64,000 nucleotides of DNA. Origin: Hamadaea tsunoensis DSM 44101 (lineage in GTDB: Bacteria; Actinomycetota; Actinomycetes; Mycobacteriales; Micromonosporaceae). The stretch covers positions 124,001 to 188,000 of the forward strand of contig NZ_AUAX01000018.1 of NCBI RefSeq assembly GCF_000428945.1, written 5' to 3'. Below the pieces are notes generated by a model. The model searched no databases, was not told where the DNA came from, and worked only from the letters and a program-made list of their open reading frames with translations. Shown piece after piece: positions 20,301-26,029 of the stretch; within the stretch, counting starts at the first letter, position 1; each line of letters begins with the position of its first letter. A program made the position numbers and the translations under genes.

Positions 20301-20932
20301 AGCAGCAGATCGATGAACTCCTCGCGCTCCGCCTCGTCGCGGCACAGCGTGAAGACCTCCTCGAACTGGTCCACCGCGATGAGCCGGTCGCCGGCGTCGC
20401 GCAGCGCGGCGGTGTGCCGCCCCGGACGGTCGCCGGGCGTCAGGGCCGTCGCGCCCGGCTCCGCCGCGATCAGGCCGGCGTGCAGGACCGACGACTTGCC
20501 GACGCCCGACGCCCCGCTCACGACCAGGAACCGGGTGCGGGTCAGGCGGGCGGCCAGTTCCTCGACGAACTCCTCGCGGCCGAAGAATCGGCCCGCGTCC
20601 GCCGCCTGGAACGCGGCCAGGCCCTGATAGGGCGGCGTGCCGGGGGCGGGCGCCGGTCGCTGCCCGGCCACCGTCTCGGACACCTCGCGCCACCGCCGGG
20701 CCCATTCGTCGGGGTCGCCCCCGCACGCGGCCACGTACGCCTGGACCACGGCCAGCCCGGCCAGCTGCCGGCCACCCGCCGCGTCGGACAGCGTCGTGGC
20801 GGAGTAGCCGGCCGCCCGGGCCATGTCGCGATAGGAGGGCTGCCCCGCGTCCGCCCGCAGCCGGCGCAGCCGGACGGCGAACTCCTGCACCGGCCCTTCC
20901 TCGGCACTGATCGGTCGCTCCGGTCTCGGCAT
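17345..20932 (-). CDS. HTH-nSTAND ATPase-WD40 membrane-anchored signalling protein
   Basis: Protein of 1195 residues. Residues ~15-70 form an XRE-like helix-turn-helix (YRDMARAAGYSATTLSD). An nSTAND P-loop domain follows: Walker A GASGVGKSS with Lys146, Walker B LIAVDQFEEVF. The helical STAND region leads to one transmembrane helix (STVLAALLVCVALAGGVAV), and the C-terminus carries about 14 WD40 repeats, enough for two seven-bladed propellers. STAND proteins act as ligand-triggered switches; the WD40 part is the likely sensor. The HTH at one end and the membrane helix in the middle would place the regulatory head in the cytoplasm and the propellers outside, unless the helix is re-entrant. Common in Actinobacteria, function rarely known. 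It is convergent with the RHS gene. Confidence 0.87.
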   Translation of the reverse strand: MPRPERPISAEEGPVQEFAVRLRRLRADAGQPSYRDMARAAGYSATTLSDAAGGRQLAGLAVVQAYVAACGGDPDEWARRWREVSETVAGQRPAPAPGTPPYQGLAAFQAADAGRFFGREEFVEELAARLTRTRFLVVSGASGVGKSSVLHAGLIAAEPGATALTPGDRPGRHTAALRDAGDRLIAVDQFEEVFTLCRDEAEREEFIDLLLDLATRPGRSTRVVLGVRADFLGACARHAGLAAVMSDATVFLAPMTEDQLRLAVTGPVAQAGLTLERTLIAQVVADSRGQPGALPLLSHAMLETWRQRRSDLLTLVGYEAAGGIAGAIASTAERVHDGLDEQHRSLLRQIMVRLIAFGDGTEDTRRRVRRAELEVEGADRILDALVAARLVVVHEGAVEIAHEALIGAWPRLRQWLTEDRETLVSHRRLTEAAQLWESLDRDPGALLRGTRLAIAAEWVQRERSAPALTAGERSFYEASRAAEVAELRAVKDRARQLKRLSTVLAALLVCVALAGGVAVWQWRSALAATRLATSRDLASHATRISATDVPGGMRLSLDAYAAAPTVDARGALLSIAGRPAYDGQLTHGEPVKEAAFSPDGTVLVAATQDPTLVVWDVAHRTELARLEDGHKSAVRAVAVGPGHVVVSGGLDGSVVEWDYQRAKVLRVLRPPSNSQKRLESVAISPDGSLVAVSARGLPTELWHLPDGAPVGRLADLGDLLTRVAFSPDGHRLVSAGVDPVDPRDVVSLWNVDTRTLIARSPLLDAAPQSVAFSPDGHTVGIASEQMADVMLWDTADGSLSRLRGHTHSVRQLAFSPDGSRLVSGGFDEFAIVWDVRRKALVTKLFGHSSELYTVAYSPDGRTIATGSKDRRILLFDLAEQPFTGHVDRVNGIAASPDGRLLASASKDATVVVWDPATRKTVTVLTGNTARVADVAFSPDSRLLASAGDDRTFRVWDTRTWAMRTFTGPKDLPVAVVFSPDSRLLAATYPAQVVVVDTATGAVRSTVAVPKNRKFTRAVFRDEHTLVLGGDDTTVWIHPLDGVPGADVALHNPAPVLDVAVDPGRRWLAVGTADGSVTVWNLADGTGRTLPNVHNGLVALVRFSPDGRFLASSGTDQNIDVWDVASLTLWARLTGHQYDVQGLTFSPSGTTLYSGSIDQTVSAWPLDPAAAVRTICAALRDNFHTAPSTPDECAAG

Positions 20933-21109
20933 CGTGCCCCCGCGGTCGCTTCTCGGCGTACTTCATGGATGGTCGTCACGTTGGTCAATGAAGCTGGACG
21001 ACACTACCGGAGAAGGCGCCCGCGACGTCAAGCCGCCGATCGGCCCCTTTCGACTGGTCACGCTCCCATTCGAGGATCAGCCGTCGCGGCGGCGTACCAG
21101 TCGGGATCC

Positions 21110-21409
21110 TCACTGCACCGGCGGCTGCCCGGTTCCGGGCGGATACGGCGGCGCAACCGTTCCCTGTGGATACGGCGGGATGGTTCCCGGCGCGGCGGGC
21201 GGCGGGACCGTGCCGGGCGGCGGGCCGTACTGCGGCTGCACCGGGGGATAGGCCGGCGGATAGTAGGCGGCCGGGGGCTTGGGCCGGTTGCTGCGCCGGA
21301 CGATGAAGATCACCAGGGCGGTGGCACCGCCGATCACCACGAGGGCGCAGACGGCGCACATCGCCAGTTGGCCGATGGCGTATCCGGCGTTGTAGTAAGG
21401 GTCGTTCAC
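21110..21409 (-). CDS. small single-pass membrane protein with proline/tyrosine-rich tail
   Basis: Protein of 99 residues from a GTG start. Residues 9-37 form one transmembrane helix (CAVCALVVIGGATALVIFIV) followed by RRSNR, and then a ~60-residue tail of Pro, Tyr and Gly (YPPAYPPVQPQYGPPPGTV). Such proline-rich tails are common in small actinobacterial envelope proteins. No enzyme motif and no specific function can be assigned. Ribosome binding site weak. Likely monocistronic: the nSTAND gene downstream starts 178 bp away, and a gap of 80 bp separates it from the DsbA-like gene. Confidence 0.65.
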   Translation of the reverse strand: MNDPYYNAGYAIGQLAMCAVCALVVIGGATALVIFIVRRSNRPKPPAAYYPPAYPPVQPQYGPPPGTVPPPAAPGTIPPYPQGTVAPPYPPGTGQPPVQ

Positions 21410-21489
21410 AAGGGGTTCCGCTCGGTAGGGGGCTCAGGTCCGAAGATCGTAAACCGTTCCGAGCGCCACGGTGACCCCGCCGGACCCGC

Positions 21490-22041
21490 CTACCCCGAGG
21501 TACGCGCGGCCGCGTCGACGGCGGCGGTCAGGGTCGCCAGCGCGTAGTCGTCGTCATGGCGGCGGCCGTCGACGAAAAACGTCGGCGTCCCGTTGACACC
21601 GCTGCGTACGCCGCCCAGGAAGTCGTGCCGGATCCGGTCGGCGTGTACGCGCCGGTCCATCGCCTGCGCCATGCTGCCACTGGGATCGAGGGCGGCCGCC
21701 GCGGCGGCGAGGCTGTCGGGGTCCAGCCGGTCCTGGTGGGTGAACAGCCAGTCGTGGGCGTCCCAGAAGCGGCCGGCCGGGGCCGATTCGGCGAACTCCG
21801 CGGCGGCCGCCGCGTGCGGGTGGACGTCGGTCAGCGGGAAGTTGCGGAACACCAGCCGTACGCGACCGGAACGCACCCGCAGCAGCTCCTCGACGATCGG
21901 GTACGCCGCGCCGCAGTACGGGCACTGGTAGTCCCCGTACTCGACGAGGGTGACGGGTGCGCCCGCGTCGCCGCGGACGTGGTCCTCGGCGGTGACCGGA
22001 ACGGTCAGGCGGCCGGTCTCGATGTGGAACGGCGTGGTCAT
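21490..22041 (-). CDS. DsbA-like thioredoxin-fold oxidoreductase
   Basis: Protein of 183 residues with a thioredoxin fold of the DsbA/FrnE type. The redox motif is CPYC (Cys40-Cys43) within EYGDYQCPYCGAAYP, and the cis-proline region is NGTPTFFVDGRRH. There is no signal peptide, so it acts in the cytoplasm. The ATG overlaps the stop codon of the peroxiredoxin gene by 4 bp (ATGA), so the two are translationally coupled. The pairing suggests it reduces, or works alongside, the peroxiredoxin (inference). Alternatively it is a general thiol oxidoreductase. Confidence 0.85.
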   Translation of the reverse strand: MTTPFHIETGRLTVPVTAEDHVRGDAGAPVTLVEYGDYQCPYCGAAYPIVEELLRVRSGRVRLVFRNFPLTDVHPHAAAAAEFAESAPAGRFWDAHDWLFTHQDRLDPDSLAAAAAALDPSGSMAQAMDRRVHADRIRHDFLGGVRSGVNGTPTFFVDGRRHDDDYALATLTAAVDAAARTSG

Positions 22042-22538
22042 GCGCTTCCTCCCGGTGCGGCACCAGCCGTGGCGGCCGCCATCGCGTCGAGCGCGGCCAG
22101 GATGCCGTCCGCGCCGGGATTGACGCCGGGCGGGGAGACCTCGCTCCAGAAGACCTTCCCGTCGCGGTCGAGGACGAACAGGGTGCGCAGCGCCTCTCCC
22201 GTGATCGCGTCGAACGACCCGTACGCCCGCGCCACCTCGCCCTTGGGCTCGAAGTCGGACAGCAGCGGGAAGCGCAGGTTGCGGCTGTCGGCGAAGGCCC
22301 GGTGGCACCACACCCCGTCGACCGAGATACCGAGGACGACGGCGTCGTAGCGGTCGAACTCCGGTTTGACGGCCTGGTAGAGCGCCATCTGGTCGCTGCA
22401 GACCGGGCTGAAGTCGGCGGGGTAGAACGCCAGGACGACCGGGCGGCCGCGCAGGTCACCGAGGGTGATGCTCGCCTCGGGCGCGGACGGCAGCGTGAAC
22501 TCGGGCGCCGGGTCGCCGGATCGCGGCAGCTCTGCCAT
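22038..22538 (-). CDS. peroxiredoxin (AhpC/TSA family)
   Basis: Protein of 166 residues that reduces peroxides through a catalytic cysteine. The peroxidatic Cys47 lies in FYPADFSPVCSDQ, the usual P-x3-(T/S)-x2-C context of the family. Other family features are SITLGDLRGRPVVLAFYP and the loop RTLFVLDRDGKVFW. No second conserved resolving cysteine is obvious apart from Cys81 in DGVWCHR, so 1-Cys or atypical chemistry is possible. First gene of a two-gene unit with the DsbA-like gene; the terminator of infA lies upstream, so it should have its own promoter. Confidence 0.87.
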   Translation of the reverse strand: MAELPRSGDPAPEFTLPSAPEASITLGDLRGRPVVLAFYPADFSPVCSDQMALYQAVKPEFDRYDAVVLGISVDGVWCHRAFADSRNLRFPLLSDFEPKGEVARAYGSFDAITGEALRTLFVLDRDGKVFWSEVSPPGVNPGADGILAALDAMAAATAGAAPGGSA

Positions 22539-22632
22539 AGGGACATGGTTGTCCGTGGCGGTCGCGGACCGCAGGGAATCGCGCGAATTGCGGCCCGGAA
22601 TCCGCGACCGGGCGCCGCGCGGAGGATCAGGC

Positions 22633-22672
22633 GGCCGGCACGCCGGGCTGGGACGCCCCGGTCGTGCCGGCC
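22633..22672 (-). terminator. hairpin downstream of the IF-1 paralog
   Basis: Outer arms GGCCGGCACG and CGTGCCGGCC enclose a second inverted repeat (CCGGG/CCCGG). It sits about 10 bp after the infA stop codon and separates infA from the peroxiredoxin unit. Confidence 0.5.
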
Positions 22673-22682
22673 GGTGCCGGTG

Positions 22683-22907
22683 TCAGCCGCGGTAGCGGAA
22701 CATGATCCGGCCGCGGTCGAGGTCGTAGGGACTGATCTCCACCAGTACGCGGTCGAACGGAAGGATCTTGATGTAGTTCTTCCGTATCTTGCCGCTGATG
22801 TGCGCCAGAACCTTGTGCCCGTTCTGGAGTTCGACCGTGAAGTTCGCGTTGCGAAGGCACTCGATGACGATGCCCTCCAACTGGATGCCGCCGTTCGCTC
22901 TGGCCAT
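22683..22907 (-). CDS. infA: translation initiation factor IF-1 paralog
   Basis: Protein of 74 residues with an OB fold of IF-1: [16 protein letters not shown], then [20 protein letters not shown] and FRYRG at the end. It binds the 30S A site in the canonical role. The second of two nearby ATGs was chosen: GGAG is eight bases before it but only two before the first, and the resulting length matches IF-1. It diverges from the usual actinobacterial IF-1 (for example [13 protein letters not shown] where MRQHYIRILPEDR is typical, and an added Cys in VIECLRN), and it is not next to rpmJ/rpsM. So it is probably a second, conditional IF-1. It starts 55 bp after the GNAT gene on the same strand and is probably in its operon. 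Confidence 0.9.
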   Translation of the reverse strand: MARANGGIQLEGIVIECLRNANFTVELQNGHKVLAHISGKIRKNYIKILPFDRVLVEISPYDLDRGRIMFRYRG

Positions 22908-22962
22908 GTTCATTGCTCCATTCGTTGCTCAGTGCCACGTTCGTCGATGCGGGAAGGCGGGG

Positions 22963-23781
22963 TCACCGCAGCACCAGTTCCAGGTTGCTGCTCGTACGCG
23001 TGGCGCCGGCGCCTTCGAAGAGCGCGATCGCCGCGCTGTTGGACTGGTGGACATCCGCCGAGGCCGTGGTGTTCCCGCGCTGGTGGGCCCAGCCCAGCAC
23101 CTCGGCGAGCAGCAGCCGGGCGATGCCGCGCCGGCGGTGGTCGGACCGGACCGCGATCAGGCCGATCCGCGGCTGGCGCGGCAGCGGCGTGACGCGTACC
23201 AGTCCCACGTAGTGGCCGGCGGCCACGGCCACGGCATAGTTCGCCGGCCTCGGCCGCAGCCGGCCGTCCGGACCGGACAGGACCTCCGCCGGCATCGTGT
23301 GCCAGCCGACGGTGGCCTCGATCTCGTCGTGGATGGCGCTGTCCAGCGCGTGCAGAAGACCGCCGTCGGCCTCGCCGAGCGCCAGTACCGTCACGCCGTC
23401 CGGCGACGACGGCGCGCCCAGACCCGTGAGCCGGGGATCGGTGGGCACGACGTACTCCCACTCACGGCGGCGGGGGGCGAAGCCGGCCCGCTCCCACTGA
23501 ACGATCAGGTCGAGATCGGCCTCGTCGACGACCGTGTACAGCGGCCTCGGCAGCTCGGCCAGCATCGCGTACGCGAGCTGGTCGAAGACCGCACCGTGCC
23601 AGGCGTCGACGCTGAGGAACAGCCGCCCGTCAGGACGGCGGGACACCTCGGCGCGGCCGACGACCTCGTCGTCCTCCAGGGCGTGCCAGTGCCGCTCGGC
23701 GATCCTGGTGACGGCTGCGGCGTGTTCGCCGGTGCCCGAAGGAAAGGGTGCGGAGGGAAAAGGTAGATGTGTGGAATCCAT
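22963..23781 (-). CDS. GNAT-family N-acetyltransferase behind an attenuator-like leader
   Basis: Protein of 272 residues. The C-terminal ~100 residues are a GNAT fold: IGLIAVRSDHRRRGIARLLL is the acetyl-CoA loop and VHQSNSAAIALFEGAGA the C-terminal helix. The N-terminal half is a weaker GNAT-like domain, so it may be a tandem GNAT. The substrate is not identifiable. The ATG used (MDSTHLPF) has AGAGG nine bases upstream, inside an 8-bp stem that can hide it. Upstream is a 17-codon leader ORF with a strong ribosome binding site. This arrangement is typical of genes induced by ribosome-stalling antibiotics, so drug or ribosome modification is a reasonable guess (inference). infA follows in the same direction. 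Confidence 0.85.
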   Translation of the reverse strand: MDSTHLPFPSAPFPSGTGEHAAAVTRIAERHWHALEDDEVVGRAEVSRRPDGRLFLSVDAWHGAVFDQLAYAMLAELPRPLYTVVDEADLDLIVQWERAGFAPRRREWEYVVPTDPRLTGLGAPSSPDGVTVLALGEADGGLLHALDSAIHDEIEATVGWHTMPAEVLSGPDGRLRPRPANYAVAVAAGHYVGLVRVTPLPRQPRIGLIAVRSDHRRRGIARLLLAEVLGWAHQRGNTTASADVHQSNSAAIALFEGAGATRTSSNLELVLR

Positions 23782-23784
23782 GAC

Positions 23785-23829
23785 GTCTCGCCTCTCGGAA
23801 GATCCTGTGCAGGAGCTCCCGGGCGAGAC
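23785..23829 (-). promoter_or_regulatory. hairpin that sequesters the GNAT ribosome binding site
   Basis: Perfect 8-bp inverted repeat: 23822-23829 pairs with 23785-23792 (mRNA arms GTCTCGCC and GGCGAGAC). The 3' arm covers part of the AGAGG ribosome binding site and ends three bases before the ATG. The 5' arm begins five bases after the leader stop codon, within reach of a ribosome stalled at the end of the leader. A small TCCT/AGGA hairpin lies in the loop. Confidence 0.6.
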
Positions 23830-23834
23830 CTTCG

Positions 23835-23888
23835 TCAGACGCCAGACCGTGACGACAGGGGGAGCACCCACATCGAAACAACGTTCAC
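23835..23888 (-). CDS. 17-codon leader peptide upstream of the GNAT gene
   Basis: GTG-initiated ORF encoding MNVVSMWVLPLSSRSGV then TGA, preceded by GAGGAGGTGAGCACC, the best Shine-Dalgarno in this neighbourhood (eight-base spacing). It ends five bases before the 5' arm of the hairpin that hides the GNAT start. Leader peptides of this size control erm, cat and ABC-F genes by ribosome stalling. The peptide sequence itself is not one I recognise. A second inverted repeat (GAGCACC at 23862-23868, GGTGCTC at 23889-23895) could alternatively fold the leader start. Confidence 0.6.
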   Translation of the reverse strand: MNVVSMWVLPLSSRSGV

Positions 23889-23927
23889 GGTGCTCACCTC
23901 CTCGCGCGAATGTCACGGCTGGTCGAC

Positions 23928-23957
23928 AGGCTACCCGGGCGGCCCGGAATCCGTCCA
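23928..23957 (-). promoter_or_regulatory. candidate promoter for leader-GNAT-infA
   Basis: Minus-strand -10 TAGCCT and -35 TGGACG with an 18-bp spacer. AT-rich ATTATT lies just upstream of the -35, a context reminiscent of WhiB7-dependent promoters (speculative). Transcription would start ~25 bp before the leader ribosome binding site. Confidence 0.35.
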
Positions 23958-23972
23958 CGGAATAATGGCGGC

Positions 23973-24179
23973 ATGAGAGACGTACCGATCCGCGACGACA
24001 TGATTCGCCTGGGGCAGTTCCTCAAGCTGGCCGGCGCCATCGATTCGGGCGGCGAGGCCAAGACCGCCATCGCCGCGGGCGAGGTGCAGGTCAACGGGGA
24101 GGCGGAGTCGCGCCGGGGTCGGCAGCTGCACCGTGGCGACGTCGTCGGCATCGACGGAGAACAGCTCCGCGTCGCCTGA
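23973..24179 (+). CDS. S4-domain RNA-binding protein (YbcJ/YaaA type)
   Basis: Protein of 68 residues consisting of a single S4 RNA-binding domain: IRLGQFLKLAGAIDSGGEAK, then AAGEVQVNGEAESRRGRQL and GDVVGIDG. This pattern matches the small YbcJ/YaaA group rather than a ribosomal protein. The start MRDVPIRDDMIRL fits the family; AATAAT at 23961-23966 lies six bases before it, so the transcript is probably leaderless. It likely binds structured RNA, perhaps rRNA. It is divergent from the leader-GNAT-infA unit and shares its promoter region, giving a small group of translation-related genes. Confidence 0.85.
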   Translation: MRDVPIRDDMIRLGQFLKLAGAIDSGGEAKTAIAAGEVQVNGEAESRRGRQLHRGDVVGIDGEQLRVA

Positions 24180-24207
24180 GGTCCCTGTCGCCTGAAATCC
24201 CCTCCCG

Positions 24208-24711
24208 TCACGCGAGCGGGACTTCGCCGCGTACGTGTTCGAAGATGAGGCTTGTCTCCGCGTGCGCCACTTCGGGCAGCGCCACGATCCGGTCGAGGAC
24301 CACGTCCCGCAGTCCGGCCGGATCGCCGACCGCCACGTGCAGGAGATAGTCCGTCGATCCCGTCACGTGGTAGACGGACAGGACGCCGGGCAGTTTCGGC
24401 GCGATGGCGCGGAAGCGGTCCACGGCTTCACGGTCGTGGGCCGCCAGGCGTACCGAGACCATCGCCTGGATCGGGCGGCCGAGCAGGGCCAGGTCGAGGT
24501 CGGCGTGAAAGCCCCGGATCACGCCGCGTTCGCGTAGCGCGCGCAGCCGGGCCAGGCAGGTCGAGGCGGCGATGCCGAGCGCTTCGGCGAGGGCCGCGTT
24601 CGGCAGGCGGCCGTCGTTGCTGAGCAGGTCGATGAGGCGCCGGTCGAGGTCGTCGAGACCCTGGGGGCGCGGTGTCGGCGGCGGCCCGGTGCGGCGAGGT
24701 TCGTTCGGCAT
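24208..24711 (-). CDS. Lrp/AsnC-family transcriptional regulator
   Basis: Protein of 167 residues. An N-terminal helix-turn-helix (LDDLDRRLIDLLSNDGRLPNAALAEALGIAASTCLARL) is followed by the RAM ligand-binding domain (VYHVTGSTDYLLHVAVGD). ATG giving MPNEPRRTG was preferred over an upstream Met, because the upstream 17 codons overlap the operator region. It is divergent from the PLP-dependent enzyme gene; a 10-bp inverted repeat between them is the probable binding site, so it likely controls that gene in response to an amino acid, and itself (inference). Confidence 0.9.
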   Translation of the reverse strand: MPNEPRRTGPPPTPRPQGLDDLDRRLIDLLSNDGRLPNAALAEALGIAASTCLARLRALRERGVIRGFHADLDLALLGRPIQAMVSVRLAAHDREAVDRFRAIAPKLPGVLSVYHVTGSTDYLLHVAVGDPAGLRDVVLDRIVALPEVAHAETSLIFEHVRGEVPLA

Positions 24712-24741
24712 CGGCTCAGTATGGCCGAGGCCGCGGATCGA

Positions 24742-24774
24742 AATCTTCGGCATGCGCGACAATCGCCGAAGATT
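24742..24774. promoter_or_regulatory. probable Lrp operator in the divergent promoter region
   Basis: Perfect 10-bp inverted repeat, AATCTTCGGC at 24742-24751 and GCCGAAGATT at 24765-24774, 23 bp centre to centre, about two helical turns. It lies between the divergent lrp-like and transsulfuration genes. Confidence 0.6.
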
Positions 24775-24820
24775 ATGCGGAACTCTTGCCGAGGATGGGC
24801 GGAGTGTTCACGATTCGGGC

Positions 24821-25987
24821 ATGATTTCCGCCAACACGAGGACGGCCGCGGTGCACGCGGGCCGGCGCGACCTGGGCGAGCTGGGTGTGCACGTGCCGCC
24901 GATCGACCTGTCCAGTACGTACCCGCTGCCGGACCTGGTCAAGGGCGGCGAATCGTATGACGCGCTGGCCGGCGGCGATCCGCCGCCCGCCGATGGAAGC
25001 CTTGTGTACCAACGGTTGTGGAATCCGACGGTGGCCCGGTTCGAGACCGGGCTGGCCGAGCTGGAAGGTACCGGCGAGGCGGTGGCCTTCGCGTCCGGGA
25101 TGGCGGCGTTCACCGCCTGCCTGCTCGCCTCGGTGGCGGCCGGTACGCCGCACATCGTCGCGGTACGCCCGCTCTACGGCGGATCCGATCACCTGCTGGC
25201 GACGGGACTGCTCGGGACCGCGGTGAGCTGGGCGTACCCGGAGGAGATCGAGACGGCGCTGCGGCCGGACACGGGCCTGGTGGTGGTCGAGACCCCGGCG
25301 AACCCGGACCTGCGGCTGCTGGACCTCGCGGACGTGAAGCGGCGGGCCGGTGACGTCGCGGTGCTGGTGGACAACACGTTCGCGACGCCGGTGCTGCAGC
25401 GGCCGGCGGAACACGGCGCGGACCTGGTGCTGCACTCGGCGACCAAGTTCCTGGGCGGCCACGGCGACGTCGTCGCCGGGGTGGTCGCCTGCGGCGGGGA
25501 GTGGGCGCGGCGGCTGCGGCCGATCCGGGCGATCACCGGCGGGCTGCTGCACCCCTGGGCGGCCTACATGCTGCACCGGGGGTTGCAGACGCTGCCGGTA
25601 CGCGTCCACGCGGCGCAGGAGGGCGCGCTGAAGCTGGCGAACCGGCTCGCCGCGCATCCGGCCGTGACGAAGGTGCACTACCCGGGCCTGGCCGAATGCG
25701 ACCCGCACGGGCTGGTCGGGCGGCAGATGGCCGGGCCGGGCGCGGTCCTGTCGTTCGAGGTGGACGGCGGGTTCGAGCGGGCCTTGCAGGTCGCGTCGCG
25801 CTGCCGGCTGATCACCCGCGCGGTGTCGCTGGGCGGCGTGGACACGCTCATCCAGCACCCCGCGTCGCTGACGCACCGGCCGGTGACCGAGGACGCCAAG
25901 CCGGTCGCGGGCCTGCTGCGGGTGTCGGTCGGGCTGGAGGACCCCGACGACCTCTGGGCCGACCTGTCGCACGCGCTCGCGGACTGA
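24821..25987 (+). CDS. PLP-dependent transsulfuration-family enzyme (Cys/Met metabolism)
   Basis: Protein of 388 residues of the Cys/Met metabolism PLP family (cystathionine gamma-synthase/lyase, methionine gamma-lyase). The PLP lysine is Lys209 in [17 protein letters not shown], with DNTFATP upstream and ASGMAAFTA for phosphate binding. The C-terminal [20 protein letters not shown] is the usual family block. Start chosen for homology; no strong ribosome binding site. The exact reaction cannot be told from sequence. Its divergent Lrp partner suggests an inducible catabolic lyase, such as methionine gamma-lyase, rather than biosynthesis (inference). Confidence 0.88.
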   Translation: MISANTRTAAVHAGRRDLGELGVHVPPIDLSSTYPLPDLVKGGESYDALAGGDPPPADGSLVYQRLWNPTVARFETGLAELEGTGEAVAFASGMAAFTACLLASVAAGTPHIVAVRPLYGGSDHLLATGLLGTAVSWAYPEEIETALRPDTGLVVVETPANPDLRLLDLADVKRRAGDVAVLVDNTFATPVLQRPAEHGADLVLHSATKFLGGHGDVVAGVVACGGEWARRLRPIRAITGGLLHPWAAYMLHRGLQTLPVRVHAAQEGALKLANRLAAHPAVTKVHYPGLAECDPHGLVGRQMAGPGAVLSFEVDGGFERALQVASRCRLITRAVSLGGVDTLIQHPASLTHRPVTEDAKPVAGLLRVSVGLEDPDDLWADLSHALAD

Positions 25988-25993
25988 CCGGCG

Positions 25994-26024
25994 CCGGGGG
26001 ACCTGCGGCGGGCAGGTCCCCCGG
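25994..26024. terminator. bidirectional terminator hairpin
   Basis: Perfect 13-bp stem (CCGGGGGACCTGC) with a 5-nt loop, filling the gap between two convergent genes. Confidence 0.7.
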
Positions 26025-26029
26025 CCGGA

